Assembly (NCBI GenBank): GCA_025363755.1
Contig: JANYLQ010000050.1
Coordinates: 196,351-260,350, forward strand
Reading direction: 5' to 3'
DNA from: Hyphomicrobiales bacterium
GTDB lineage: Bacteria; Pseudomonadota; Alphaproteobacteria; Rhizobiales; Aestuariivirgaceae
DNA length: 64,000 bases
A program made the position numbers and the translations under genes. Shown here one piece after another: positions 33,258 to 43,402 of this stretch; position 1 is the first letter of the stretch; each line of letters begins with the position of its first letter. The notes under the pieces are model-generated. The model did no database searches. It was not told the DNA's origin and was given only the letters and a program-made list of their open reading frames with translations.

Positions 33258-35744
33258 ATGCTTAGATTTTTTGGTTGGTTGTTTGGCGCATTGTTTATGA
33301 TCTTTGTCGGTCTCGCAGGGGCTGGCATGTACGTGATCTTTGATGTGTCGAAAGACTTACCCGATTATAAACAGCTAGCGTCATGGGAACCGCCGGTCAT
33401 GACACGCATGCATGCGGCTGATGGTTCTCTGCTAGCAGAATTTGCCGAAGAGCGCCGTCTGTTTGTCCCCATCGATTCTGTTCCTAAACGTTTGATTCAA
33501 GCTTACATGTCGGCTGAGGATAAGAATTTCTATCAGCACAACGGCCTTGATTGGAAAGGCATCACCAGCGCTGTGATCCGCTACGCGCAAGTGAAACTGA
33601 CAGGTCATGGGCAGATTGTCGGCGCGTCAACAATTACGCAACAGGTCGCCAAGAATTTTTTGCTCGGTAACGAACAGACGATGACGCGCAAATTGAAAGA
33701 AGCTTTGATTGTGCAGCGCATCGAAGGCTCGTTCACCAAGGATCAAATTCTCGAACTCTACCTGAATGATATTTTCCTTGGCCTGAACTCCTACGGAATT
33801 GCCGCAGCTTCGCTGAATTATTTTGGCAAGCCACTTGATCAACTTAGCCTTGAAGAAATGGCTTATATGGCAGCCCTTCCAAAGGGGCCAAACAATTACA
33901 ACCCATTCAAATATCCAGAGCGCGCTTTGGTTCGGCGCAATTGGGTTCTGCAGCAGATGTTTCAGAATGGATATATCACCGAACAAGAACTAACTGACGC
34001 TCAGGCCAAGCCATTCAAAGTCAACCCTCGCCCTTTTGGTGTTCAGTTATTCTCAGCTGAAGGTTTTGCAGAAGAGGCACGGCGTGACCTTGTACAGATG
34101 TATGGCAAGGACGCCTTGAATAAAGGCGGCTATTCCGTTCACACTACACTCGAACCCAAGATGCAAATTTTTGCCAGACAAGCTTTAGCGCGTGGATTGA
34201 TTGGTTTTGATCGCAAGCGTGGATTCCGTGGGGCGATCGAACATGTTGACCTGCAGGGCGGCGATTGGGCGAAATATCTTGGTACAATTCATTTGGCGGC
34301 AGACGCCGCCCCTTGGCGCGCTGCGATTGTGACTGAGGTGACTGCCGAGGCAGCCACCATCGGCTTACAACCAAAATTTTTGAGCAATGGCCAATTGGGC
34401 GGGGAACGCGAAACCGGTACGATACCCGTGAGCCTGATGGCATGGGCCCGCAAGTATGTTGATGGCACCGAACTTGGCAAGGAAATCAAAACAGCAGATC
34501 AAGTTTTAAAAGCAGGCGACATTATTTATGTTGCACCATCAGGACAGCCACAGACTTGGCATCTGGTACAATTGCCTGATGTTGAAGGTGCCATGGTTGC
34601 TATGGATCCGCACACGGGCCGTGTTTTGGCGATGGTCGGCGGATTCTCTTACGGCAGCAGCCAATTTAACCGCGCGGTTCAGGCTACTCGTCAACCCGGT
34701 TCATCATTTAAACCCATCGTCTATGCCGCTGCTTTGGAAAACGGATATTCTCCTGCATCTGTATTACTCGACGCTCCCGTCGAATATAAATTGCAAAATG
34801 GTGATGTCTGGAAACCAAAGAATTATGAAAAGAATTTCTTTGGCCCGTCCACATTGCGCCGTGGAATTGAGCAATCTCGCAATACGATGACGGTGCGCCT
34901 GGCTGATAGTTTGGGCCTCACAAAAATCGCCGATTTGGCCCAGCGCCTCGGCATCTATGACAAGATGCCCCACCAACTGGCTATGGCACTAGGTGCAGGC
35001 GAAACGACACTATTAAAGATGACCACCGCCTACAGTATTATTGCTAATGGCGGCAAGAAAGTTGATGCAACACTGATCGACCGCATTCAAGATCGTTACG
35101 GACATACAATCTATCGTCACGACGACCGGGAATGTACTGGTTGTAAACAAGAAAAATATGATGCAAACGCACCAGAACCTGAGCTGATTGACAATCGCGA
35201 GCAAGTCATGAGCCCTTACACTGCTTATCAAATCACATCGATGATGGAAGGGGTTGTTGAGCGTGGCACGGGGAAGAAAATGCAAGTCCTTGGCAAACCT
35301 GTGGCTGGTAAAACCGGAACAACCAATGACGAACGGGATGCTTGGTTTGTTGGGTTCACGCCTGATTTGACTGTCGGCGTTTATGTTGGCTATGATAATC
35401 CCAAACCGATGGGCAAAGGGCGTACTGGTGGCGAATTGGCTGCTCCTATTGTTGCAGACTTTATGAAGCTCGCTTTGAAAGATAAGGCAGCGGTTCCGTT
35501 CCGCGTGCCACGTGCAATTGAGCTCATTCCCATTCATGTGAACACTGGCAAACGAGGTATTTTCGGCGAAGACGGCGTTATTTTGGAAGCCTTTAAACCC
35601 GGCGATGAACCGCCTTCAAACACTGTGCTTATTGGCAATGTCGCATCAAATGCGCCCAAGCAGCCTGGCGCTGGAGTTGTGTTAGTGCCGCCAGCTGCTG
35701 CTGCGGATGGTGGGTTGACGCAAGCAGGCAACGGCCTCTATTGA
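33258..35744 (+). CDS. mrcA: Penicillin-binding protein 1A
   Basis: An 828-residue bifunctional peptidoglycan synthase. One N-terminal membrane helix precedes the glycosyltransferase (GT51) domain with SAEDKNFYQHNGLDWKGI and ASTITQQVAKNFLL. An OB-like insert follows, then the transpeptidase with SSFK (from RQPGSSFKPIVY), SRNTM and KTGTTNDERDAW, the SxxK, SxN and KTG motifs. It polymerises and crosslinks peptidoglycan in the periplasm. It lies between amiC and prfB, all on the plus strand. The C-terminus is Ala/Gly/Pro-rich. Confidence 0.97.
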   Translation: MLRFFGWLFGALFMIFVGLAGAGMYVIFDVSKDLPDYKQLASWEPPVMTRMHAADGSLLAEFAEERRLFVPIDSVPKRLIQAYMSAEDKNFYQHNGLDWKGITSAVIRYAQVKLTGHGQIVGASTITQQVAKNFLLGNEQTMTRKLKEALIVQRIEGSFTKDQILELYLNDIFLGLNSYGIAAASLNYFGKPLDQLSLEEMAYMAALPKGPNNYNPFKYPERALVRRNWVLQQMFQNGYITEQELTDAQAKPFKVNPRPFGVQLFSAEGFAEEARRDLVQMYGKDALNKGGYSVHTTLEPKMQIFARQALARGLIGFDRKRGFRGAIEHVDLQGGDWAKYLGTIHLAADAAPWRAAIVTEVTAEAATIGLQPKFLSNGQLGGERETGTIPVSLMAWARKYVDGTELGKEIKTADQVLKAGDIIYVAPSGQPQTWHLVQLPDVEGAMVAMDPHTGRVLAMVGGFSYGSSQFNRAVQATRQPGSSFKPIVYAAALENGYSPASVLLDAPVEYKLQNGDVWKPKNYEKNFFGPSTLRRGIEQSRNTMTVRLADSLGLTKIADLAQRLGIYDKMPHQLAMALGAGETTLLKMTTAYSIIANGGKKVDATLIDRIQDRYGHTIYRHDDRECTGCKQEKYDANAPEPELIDNREQVMSPYTAYQITSMMEGVVERGTGKKMQVLGKPVAGKTGTTNDERDAWFVGFTPDLTVGVYVGYDNPKPMGKGRTGGELAAPIVADFMKLALKDKAAVPFRVPRAIELIPIHVNTGKRGIFGEDGVILEAFKPGDEPPSNTVLIGNVASNAPKQPGAGVVLVPPAAAADGGLTQAGNGLY

Positions 35745-35780
35745 CCTCTAACAATTCAATTCTATTAGGTAAAAACAATA

Positions 35781-36912
35781 ATGCGCGCTGAAATGATCAA
35801 ACTTGTCGAAGAAATTGAGCAATCCCTTGGATTGCTCCGGAGGCATCTTTGACTGGGATAATTCAATCCGTGAATTAGCCGAACTCAATGCGAGAGCAGA
35901 AGACTCTTCGCTTTGGAATGACGCGCAAAAAGCTCAAGAGGTGATGAAAAAGCGTCAAGATTTGGATAATCGCATCAGCGGTATTCTGAAAATCCAAACG
36001 TCGATGGCTGACAACATTGAACTTATCGGTATGGGCGAGGCCGAGGGTGATCAATCTATCGTCAGTGACGCTGAAAAAGCATTATCGGCATTGCAAAAAG
36101 ATGTGGCCGCTGCAGAGCTAGATGCTCTTTTATCTGGTGAAGCTGATGGCAATGATAGCTATCTGCAAATCAATGCCGGAGCAGGGGGCACCGAAAGCCA
36201 GGATTGGGCCTCAATGCTCATGCGCATGTATGTGCGCTGGGCCAACCTTAACAAATTTAAAGTTGAAGTGCTCGACCAGCACGATGGAGAAGAAGCGGGC
36301 ATCAAATCTTGTACGCTTCAAATCAAAGGTAAGAACGCTTACGGCAAACTAAAAACCGAATCGGGCGTGCACCGCTTGGTGCGCATTTCGCCGTATGATT
36401 CGAATGCGCGCCGTCACACGTCATTCTCGTCAGCTTGGGCCTATCCAGTTATTGACGACAACATCAATATTGAAATTCTTGAAAGCGATTTAAAAGTTGA
36501 TACATATCGCGCCTCTGGCGCGGGTGGTCAGCATATCAATACGACTGATTCCGCTGTGCGCATTACCCACGTTCCCACCAACATTATCGTGGCCTGCCAA
36601 GCAGAACGCTCTCAACATAAAAACCGCGCAACCGCAATGAAGATGTTGAAGGCGCGTCTTTATGAGCGCGAACTTCAAATGAAGCAGGATAAAGTGGATG
36701 CTGCCAACGCCAAGAAGACCGATATTGGTTGGGGCCACCAAATTCGCTCATATGTTTTGCAACCCTATCAACTTGTGAAAGATTTGCGCACCGGCTTTAC
36801 CAGCACTAATCCAACGGCTGTTTTGGGCGGAGAATTGGATGATTTTATTCAAGCCTCATTGGCGCAAAAAATCCACGGCAACGCGCCGGGACAGGTCGAA
36901 GACATTGATTAA
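35781..36912 (+). CDS. prfB: Peptide chain release factor 2 (with programmed +1 frameshift)
   Basis: The ATG at 35781 opens 23 codons ending RRHL, then an in-frame TGA (35850-35852). A +1 shift at CTT-TGA-C joins the frame 35851-36912 (DWDNSIREL...), giving 376 residues, the usual length. The shift site CTTTGAC is preceded by CTCCGGAGG, an internal Shine-Dalgarno three bases before CTT, exactly as in E. coli prfB. Low RF2 lets the ribosome shift and make more RF2. The GGQ motif is in [14 protein letters not shown]; the codon-reading region reads [16 protein letters not shown], with SPY instead of the textbook SPF. RF2 ends translation at UGA and UAA. It overlaps the convergent bactofilin gene by four bases. 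Confidence 0.96.
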
Positions 36913-37379
36913 TTCTGTTTTGGCGTCAATTTAAACGGGCGAACATTTTCAGCTTGATCGGGCTTAAGGTTTTCGAGCATTTCGAGCTTGTTGAATAAGT
37001 CTGGGGATTGCCCAGGAGCGGGCACTGCATGACGAATCGAACCTAAAACATAAGCACCATTTTCAATACTGATCGTTTCATTGGTCACGTCGCCTTCAAC
37101 ATGTGCACCAGCTTCAATCTGCACATGGCCGCCGTTAATGGGACCAATCACGCGTCCTCGCACATAGACAATATCGGCAGATATTTCGCCACGCACTTCG
37201 CCCCGCCTATCAACCAAACAAGTATGAGCGCGCACCAAACCGTGCACTGAACCATCAATGTGGATTTCGCCTTCGCTGATAACATCGCCTTCTATCGTCG
37301 TGTCGCGCGCAATATAGGAAGGTTCTGCTACAATTGCAGATGGTCTGGGGGGAGCAGGCTTTGAACGTTTGAAAATCAT
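36909..37379 (-). CDS. Bactofilin (polymer-forming cytoskeletal protein)
   Basis: A 156-residue protein. A short basic, Pro-rich N-terminus is followed by a right-handed beta-helix (about 22-125) of repeating turns such as [15 protein letters not shown] and [16 protein letters not shown]. The C-terminus is a polar tail. Bactofilins form filaments at the membrane and position cell-wall enzymes. It sits next to wall-synthesis genes (PBP1A, amidase). The 3' end overlaps prfB. Confidence 0.93.
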   Translation of the reverse strand: MIFKRSKPAPPRPSAIVAEPSYIARDTTIEGDVISEGEIHIDGSVHGLVRAHTCLVDRRGEVRGEISADIVYVRGRVIGPINGGHVQIEAGAHVEGDVTNETISIENGAYVLGSIRHAVPAPGQSPDLFNKLEMLENLKPDQAENVRPFKLTPKQN

Positions 37380-37597
37380 ATTATCTTACCGACTCTTTAT
37401 CATTTGAGTGCCATCCAGAACACAGTCATAAAGGCTCTGAAGCAGCTTGTCATGGGGGTAAGCTTGCCATTGTTTGGCCAAGCTTTGATGGCCATAAGAG
37501 CCAAACACGCGTATAAATATGGTTGGTACTGCGTAGGCCGAATCCCTTCGAGCCTGCGATCTTACGGACGGGCAGCTAAAGTGACAGGTCAAGCAGG

Positions 37598-40500
37598 TTG
37601 AAGCGGAGAATAGCAAAAATAGCGGCTTGGACTGTCCTGGCCATCCTTGTTGTAGTTCTTCTCAGCGCGGGTATTTTTGCTTGGAAGCTGTCGCAAGGGC
37701 CTATAGCGATTTCTTTTTTGAACAGCCGCATTGAACAAGCCATCAATAGTCAGCTTAAAGATATGAAAGTGCAGCTAGGCACGGCCGTTCTGGAGCTTGA
37801 TTCACAATCGCGCGTTCCGCATATCAGGTTTCGAAACTTAATACTTTCAGATAGCGCAGGTTCTATCATTGCCAGCGCGCCGCGCGCGGCAGTGACGTTA
37901 GACAGTTCTGCTATGTGGAGCGGGAAAATTGCCGCTCGCAGTTTAGAACTTATCGGCCCAAAAATAAGTGCAAAGCGCAATATCGATGGAACTGTAGCGC
38001 TTGGCGTAGGAGGGCAAGAAGTTTCGTCCGGTGAAATGCAAACAGATCAAGCAAACGGGACCGATGCGACACAAGGCGGCAAGTCAGATCGCGGCGCCCA
38101 AGCTAATCCCGAAATAACCAGTCAGACATCGGGCGCAAAGCTGATCGCGTTGTTAGATGATCACAGCGATGGCAGTTCACTTTCTTCCCTTGAGGATATC
38201 CGCATTACCTCAGCATCGATCAACGTACATGACGATGCCAATTCTGCAAATTGGTTTGCGCCCAACGCTGATTTAACATTTCGTAAAATGCCTTATGGCT
38301 TCGTTATTCTTGCAAAAGCTGATGTCAATACAGCAAAAGACCCTTGGCATACCGAGTTTTCAGCTACTTATCGTCACGAGCAGAAAAATTTTTCAATCAG
38401 TGCGACTGTCGACAACGTTGTTCCTGCCGATGTTGCCGATAAAATATTTGCACTTTCACAGTTTGCTCAGGTGCGCATTCCGCTTGCAGGTCATATCGAA
38501 CTTGAGGCAACTGATGGTGGCAGCGTGACTGCGGCTTCTGCGGAGTTTACGGCTGGAAAGGGGCGATTGAGCTTGCCGGACTTTGTGGCTCAGCCCATCG
38601 ATATTGATACTGGCACACTGAATGTCAAATATCGACTTGATCAATCAAGTTTTGATATCGTTGATTCATCACTTGTAGTAGGCGGAACCCGCGCTGATAT
38701 TTCGGGAAATGTTGCACCTGTACGAACCGCTGACGGGAAACTTACCGCCGTCAAAATCCAACTAAAAGCACACAATGTGAGTTTGGATGCGACAGGTACA
38801 AAGACTGATCCTATCGTCGTTGATCGTGTGGAGTTTATCGGTCAAGCCGGTGTGACCGATGCAAGTCTCGAAATTGAAGATTTTGTCGTGATGTCAGGAA
38901 ACACAGGGGTGCGAATGCGCGGCTCTATAAGCAGTGGCGAACAATCACCTGCTATTCATTTGGCAGGGCGGGTACGCGATATCTCAGCGGAATTTTTAAA
39001 AACGATTTGGCCACCAATCATCGCGCCCAATTCAAGAAAATGGATTGCCGAAAATGTTATTGAGGGCCGCGTGTCAGAGGGCACTTTCCAAGTTAACTTA
39101 AACGAAAACGCATTGGCGAAAGCAAAGTTAGATAAAAGGCTGCCAGATAACTCAGTTGATTTTTCGTTCAAGATAAAAGACGTGAGTACACGCTATCTCA
39201 AAAAAATGCCGATACTCACAAAAGGCGAAGGAGAAGGCGGCCAACACGATAATAATTTTGAACTGAACATCAGCGCTGGCCAAACCAGCTTAGATTCTGG
39301 TCAGACTGTGAAGCTTAACAGCGGCAGTTTCATCGCTAAAGACGTTATGTTGAATGAAGTGCCCGGCATATTCGCATTTGATCTGTCTGCTTCTATTGAC
39401 GCGATGTTGGCATTTGCCAGCCAACCCGACCTAGATGTGATTAAAACCAAGATAAACGAGTTTGGAAATTTACAAGGCAAAGCTGAGGCTACAATTGGGT
39501 TGAAACTCCCCTTGATTGATGATGTTCCCAAAGATCGAATTGACTTTAGCACAGATGTAAAATTGTCTGATGTGTCGTTGCCAAACATTGTACCCGGCAT
39601 TGACCTGTCGGAAGGGCAATTCAATGTCGATATTTTTCCAGATTCGATTTCAATTGCTGGCCCCGCCAAAGTCAACGGGTTACCAGCTAAAATCCAATGG
39701 CAAAAGCCACGTATTGGTGGACAATCAAAAGCCGTTGTGAGTGCGATACTTGATGAAAAAACCCGTGAAAAAATGGGGCTGAAAGTTTCTGACTATATTT
39801 CGGGCCCGCTGCCAGTTCATGCAACAATTGATAAAAACGATGCGGGCGATACTGAAGTTGCAATTGATGCCGATCTTTCGCAAATAAAGATGAAACTGGC
39901 AGCTATTAGTTGGAAGCGCGATGCTGTTCCTGGAACAAAAGCATCTTTCATCGTGCGCACGACCGCTGAAGGCAGAAATATTGATGATTTTGTACTAGAT
40001 GGCGACGGCCTGCATTTGCGCGGAAATATCAAAACTTCGCTGAAGGGGAAATTAAAATCCGTTGTGATGGATCAAATCAAATTGGATGAAGATAACGTTT
40101 TCTCTGCCAGCATCGTGCCAGGCGAAGGCACGGTTGATCTCACACTGTCGGGCAAAAATTTTGATGCAAGGCCATATATTAAAACGTTGGTGGCACCTGC
40201 CGCTTCCGCTCAAGGCAAAAGCGCACCTTCGACGGCCGAAGGCCAAGATTTTACGATGCATGCTCATTTTGACCGCGTGACCGCCAATCGTGGCGAGATT
40301 ATAAGCAATGTCGATGCTGTTTTACGTGCCAGAGCAAGCAAGATTGCTGAAGCAGATATCACCGGAACGTTTTTGAGCGGACAGCCGCTCAATGTGACTG
40401 TTGTTCCCTTGGCCACGGGTCGTGAGTTTCGCGTCAGCACAAATGATGGTGGATCGGTGTTGCGGGCTGCTAATTTCTATTCGAAAATTGCCGGGGGCCA

Positions 40501-41032
40501 ATTGCGGTTTTATGCACTGTTGGGAAATGAAGAAGGATCACCGGTGCATAATGGCAGGTTGGATATTTTGAACTTCGATGTGCGTAATGAAGCCGCTCTG
40601 GCTGAACTTGACCAACGCGGGAAACCGAAGAAATCTGGCCCACGCAAGGAAGGGATTAATTTTGAAAGGCTGCATCTGCCATTTACAACTGATGAAAAAT
40701 TCATCCGTTTGGGTGATGTGGTGCTGAAGGGAAGCGACATATGCGCCACTGCCGATGGTGTGATTCGCAAATCCGATAATACAATCGATGTGACAGGCAC
40801 TGTAATTCCCGCATGCGGACTTTCCGGCGTATTCAACAATGTGCCGTTGCTGGGAGATATTTTGAGCGGTGGCAACAGCAATGAGGGCCTATTTGGCGTG
40901 ACCTATTTAGTTGGTGGCACATTTACAAAACCCGAATTCAAAGTGAATCCGATTTCCGCCATTGCGCCAGGTATTTTCCGCCGGTTCTTCGACTTCTCGC
41001 CAAAACGTGCCCCAGCCCAAGGAACCAATTGA
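37598..41032 (+). CDS. AsmA/YhdP-like (DUF3971) envelope protein
   Basis: A 1144-residue protein with one N-terminal membrane helix (about 8-32, WTVLAILVVVLLSAGIFAWK). A long beta-rich periplasmic region contains the DUF3971 domain, followed by an AsmA-like C-terminal domain (about 900-1090). Large AsmA-like proteins such as YhdP and TamB form hydrophobic grooves thought to carry phospholipids to the outer membrane. It starts with TTG; the bases GCAGG lie directly before it, which is close for a ribosome-binding site, so the start is not firm. The 5' flank (37380-37597) shows no gene. It converges on tyrS. Confidence 0.85.
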   Translation: MKRRIAKIAAWTVLAILVVVLLSAGIFAWKLSQGPIAISFLNSRIEQAINSQLKDMKVQLGTAVLELDSQSRVPHIRFRNLILSDSAGSIIASAPRAAVTLDSSAMWSGKIAARSLELIGPKISAKRNIDGTVALGVGGQEVSSGEMQTDQANGTDATQGGKSDRGAQANPEITSQTSGAKLIALLDDHSDGSSLSSLEDIRITSASINVHDDANSANWFAPNADLTFRKMPYGFVILAKADVNTAKDPWHTEFSATYRHEQKNFSISATVDNVVPADVADKIFALSQFAQVRIPLAGHIELEATDGGSVTAASAEFTAGKGRLSLPDFVAQPIDIDTGTLNVKYRLDQSSFDIVDSSLVVGGTRADISGNVAPVRTADGKLTAVKIQLKAHNVSLDATGTKTDPIVVDRVEFIGQAGVTDASLEIEDFVVMSGNTGVRMRGSISSGEQSPAIHLAGRVRDISAEFLKTIWPPIIAPNSRKWIAENVIEGRVSEGTFQVNLNENALAKAKLDKRLPDNSVDFSFKIKDVSTRYLKKMPILTKGEGEGGQHDNNFELNISAGQTSLDSGQTVKLNSGSFIAKDVMLNEVPGIFAFDLSASIDAMLAFASQPDLDVIKTKINEFGNLQGKAEATIGLKLPLIDDVPKDRIDFSTDVKLSDVSLPNIVPGIDLSEGQFNVDIFPDSISIAGPAKVNGLPAKIQWQKPRIGGQSKAVVSAILDEKTREKMGLKVSDYISGPLPVHATIDKNDAGDTEVAIDADLSQIKMKLAAISWKRDAVPGTKASFIVRTTAEGRNIDDFVLDGDGLHLRGNIKTSLKGKLKSVVMDQIKLDEDNVFSASIVPGEGTVDLTLSGKNFDARPYIKTLVAPAASAQGKSAPSTAEGQDFTMHAHFDRVTANRGEIISNVDAVLRARASKIAEADITGTFLSGQPLNVTVVPLATGREFRVSTNDGGSVLRAANFYSKIAGGQLRFYALLGNEEGSPVHNGRLDILNFDVRNEAALAELDQRGKPKKSGPRKEGINFERLHLPFTTDEKFIRLGDVVLKGSDICATADGVIRKSDNTIDVTGTVIPACGLSGVFNNVPLLGDILSGGNSNEGLFGVTYLVGGTFTKPEFKVNPISAIAPGIFRRFFDFSPKRAPAQGTN

Positions 41033-41051
41033 TCAGGCCGGCTTGATCAAT
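41028..41051. terminator. Hairpin at the convergent end of the AsmA-like gene and tyrS
   Basis: ATTGATCA (41028-41035) and TGATCAAT (41044-41051) pair around a GGCCGGCT loop. It lies across both stop codons. There is no immediate T run, so its role as a shared terminator is only probable. Confidence 0.4.
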
Positions 41052-42277
41052 ACGTGTTTCTTTTTACCCATCGAAAGCTTGATTGCGCCATCTGAGTTCA
41101 GGTCAGACTTCGATACCGTCAGTTTTTCGTCGCTAACCGCCACATCATTTACTTTGATTGCCCCACCTTGGATAGAACGCTTCGCTTCACCATTCGATGT
41201 GGCCAGTCCCGCCTGAACCAAAGCAGGCAATATTCCCACAGGTTGAGAAAGATCGATTACAACCGTGGGAAGACCAGCGGCACTCGTTCCTTCTTCAAAT
41301 GTTTTGCGAGCTGTTTCTGCAGCCTCATGGGCCGCCGCTTCACCATGCAACAAAGCTGTCGCCGCATTGGCCAAAATCTTTTTGGCTTCATTGATTTCCG
41401 CACCACCTAGAGCTTCAAGCTTGGTAATTTCAGACATCGGCAAAATCGTAAAAAGTTTTAGGAATCGGCCAACATCGGCATCTTCCGTGTTGCGCCAGAA
41501 TTGCCAATATTCATAAGGGCTGCGCATATCGGCATTCAGCCACACCGCACCCGAGGCCGTCTTGCCCATTTTGGCACCAGATGAAAGGGTGATGAGCGGT
41601 GAGGTTAATGCATAAAGCTGATGCGTGCCCATGCGGCGACCGAGATCAATACCATTGACGATATTGCCCCATTGATCAGAGCCACCCATTTGCAAATTGC
41701 AACCATAACGGCGTGCGAGTTCAGTGAAATCATAGGCCTGTAGGACCATGTAGTTGAATTCAATGAACGAAAGCTCATGTTCGCGCTCCAACCGCATCTT
41801 AACACTGTCCATCGCCAGCATGCGGTTAACGCTGAAATGCTTGCCCACGTCGCGCAGCATTTCGATATAGTTGAGCGTTGTCAGCCATTCGGCATTATCG
41901 GACATAAAGGCGTCGGTGCCGCCTTTGCCAAATTTCAAAAATTTATCAAACACAGTCTGAATGCCGCGCTTGTTTGCCTCAATATCATCAAGCGTTAAAA
42001 TCTTGCGACTTTCATCACGGCCAGATGGGTCGCCAACGCGCGTTGTGCCGCCACCCATTAATACTATCGGCTTATTGCCAGTCTTTTGCAGCCAATGCAG
42101 CAACATGATCTGCACAAGCGATCCAACATGCAAAGACGAAGCAGTGCAATCAAACCCGATATAGGCCACGGCTTTATTGGCCGCTGCCAAAGCATCAAGT
42201 CCGCCAAAATCGGAACATTGGTGGATATATCCGCGCTCAGTTAAGGTATTAAGAAATTCTGATTTATATTGGGTCAT
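41033..42277 (-). CDS. tyrS: Tyrosyl-tRNA synthetase
   Basis: A 414-residue class I synthetase of the TyrRS type. It has [20 protein letters not shown] (the HIGH-like motif), the tyrosine-binding LQAYDF and [12 protein letters not shown], and [13 protein letters not shown] (the KMSKS-like motif). A C-terminal S4 RNA-binding domain is present (about 350-414). It charges tRNA-Tyr. It diverges from anmK with a 30-base gap, so promoters must overlap. Confidence 0.97.
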   Translation of the reverse strand: MTQYKSEFLNTLTERGYIHQCSDFGGLDALAAANKAVAYIGFDCTASSLHVGSLVQIMLLHWLQKTGNKPIVLMGGGTTRVGDPSGRDESRKILTLDDIEANKRGIQTVFDKFLKFGKGGTDAFMSDNAEWLTTLNYIEMLRDVGKHFSVNRMLAMDSVKMRLEREHELSFIEFNYMVLQAYDFTELARRYGCNLQMGGSDQWGNIVNGIDLGRRMGTHQLYALTSPLITLSSGAKMGKTASGAVWLNADMRSPYEYWQFWRNTEDADVGRFLKLFTILPMSEITKLEALGGAEINEAKKILANAATALLHGEAAAHEAAETARKTFEEGTSAAGLPTVVIDLSQPVGILPALVQAGLATSNGEAKRSIQGGAIKVNDVAVSDEKLTVSKSDLNSDGAIKLSMGKKKHVLIKPA

Positions 42278-42307
42278 GATGGCCGCCTCTTAACACAAGT
42301 GTGATTC

Positions 42308-43402
42308 ATGTCAAAAATCTTCACAAGTATCGGTTTAATGTCTGGCACGTCTTTGGATGGTATAGATGTTGCTTTGATCAAAACGGATGGCGAAAACTTC
42401 GTCGAACGCGGGCCATCAGCTACTTATCCATATGATCAAGAGCAGCAAGCCATTTTGCGACAGGCGCTTGTCGATTCAACTGGGATTACGGAGCGCAAGC
42501 AGAGACCCAGCAATCTGGACGAAGTGGAGGCACTTTCGACGAAATTACACGTTGAAGCTGTTCAACGGTTTCTTGATGAAAATGAATTAACCTATTCAAA
42601 TATAGAAGTAATCGGGTTTCATGGGCAAACCGTGCTTCATAGGCCTGATAAGCGATTAACCGTTCAATTGGGCGACGGACAGTCACTGTCCAATGCTACA
42701 AAAATTCCAGTCGTCTACGATATGCGCTCCGACGATGTGGCAGCGGGTGGACAGGGAGCGCCTCTCGTTCCAGTTTATCATCGTGCGTTGGCCAGCGTCA
42801 CGCCTGTTGCTTTCGTCAATATAGGCGGTGTTGGCAATGTCACACACGTAAGTGCGGATGGTTATCTCAGCGCATTTGATACCGGGCCGGGCAATGCCCT
42901 TATCAATGATTGGATGAAGAAAAATACCAGCAGTAATTTTGATGATTCTGGAAAAATCGCCGGACGCGGAAATATTTCCGTGCCTCACCTCAAAGCAGCT
43001 CTTGCGAGCGATTATTTTACCAAACGTCCTCCAAAATCTCTTGATCGTAACAGCTTCATTGATCTCGATTTTAACGGACTGAATTTGGAAGACGGCGCAG
43101 CGACGCTCACTGCATTCACCGCTCATTCAATTGCACGCTCAGCAAACTGGTTTCATGAACCACCAAATCTATGGATTATTTGTGGAGGCGGGCGGCACAA
43201 CTTAACGCTGATGCAAATGCTTCGTGAGATTTTGCCAAACGTGCAAAGTGCCGAAAAGCACGGCCTGAATGGCGATAGCCTCGAAGCAGAAGCTTGGGCT
43301 TATCTGGCAGTGAGATCATTGCGTGGTTTGCCAATCACATTTCCAGGCACGACCGGCGTGAAGCATGAAATGACGGGTGGTGTTTTAGTTAAACCAGTCT
43401 AA
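42308..43402 (+). CDS. anmK: Anhydro-N-acetylmuramic acid kinase
   Basis: A 364-residue protein. Conserved segments are GLMSGTSLDGIDVALI at the N-terminus, VIGFHGQTVLHRP, PVAFVNIGGVGNVTHV and CGGGRHN. It opens and phosphorylates 1,6-anhydro-MurNAc released in wall recycling to give MurNAc 6-phosphate. MurQ and other recycling genes are not in the window. The gene lies divergent to tyrS and overlaps the convergent ROK kinase gene by four bases. Confidence 0.96.
   Translation: MSKIFTSIGLMSGTSLDGIDVALIKTDGENFVERGPSATYPYDQEQQAILRQALVDSTGITERKQRPSNLDEVEALSTKLHVEAVQRFLDENELTYSNIEVIGFHGQTVLHRPDKRLTVQLGDGQSLSNATKIPVVYDMRSDDVAAGGQGAPLVPVYHRALASVTPVAFVNIGGVGNVTHVSADGYLSAFDTGPGNALINDWMKKNTSSNFDDSGKIAGRGNISVPHLKAALASDYFTKRPPKSLDRNSFIDLDFNGLNLEDGAATLTAFTAHSIARSANWFHEPPNLWIICGGGRHNLTLMQMLREILPNVQSAEKHGLNGDSLEAEAWAYLAVRSLRGLPITFPGTTGVKHEMTGGVLVKPV

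Noticed and set aside
37380-37597. Possible tRNA or small RNA before the AsmA-like gene
   Set aside because: No T-loop (GGTTCGAAT) or cloverleaf could be drawn; nothing else recognisable.
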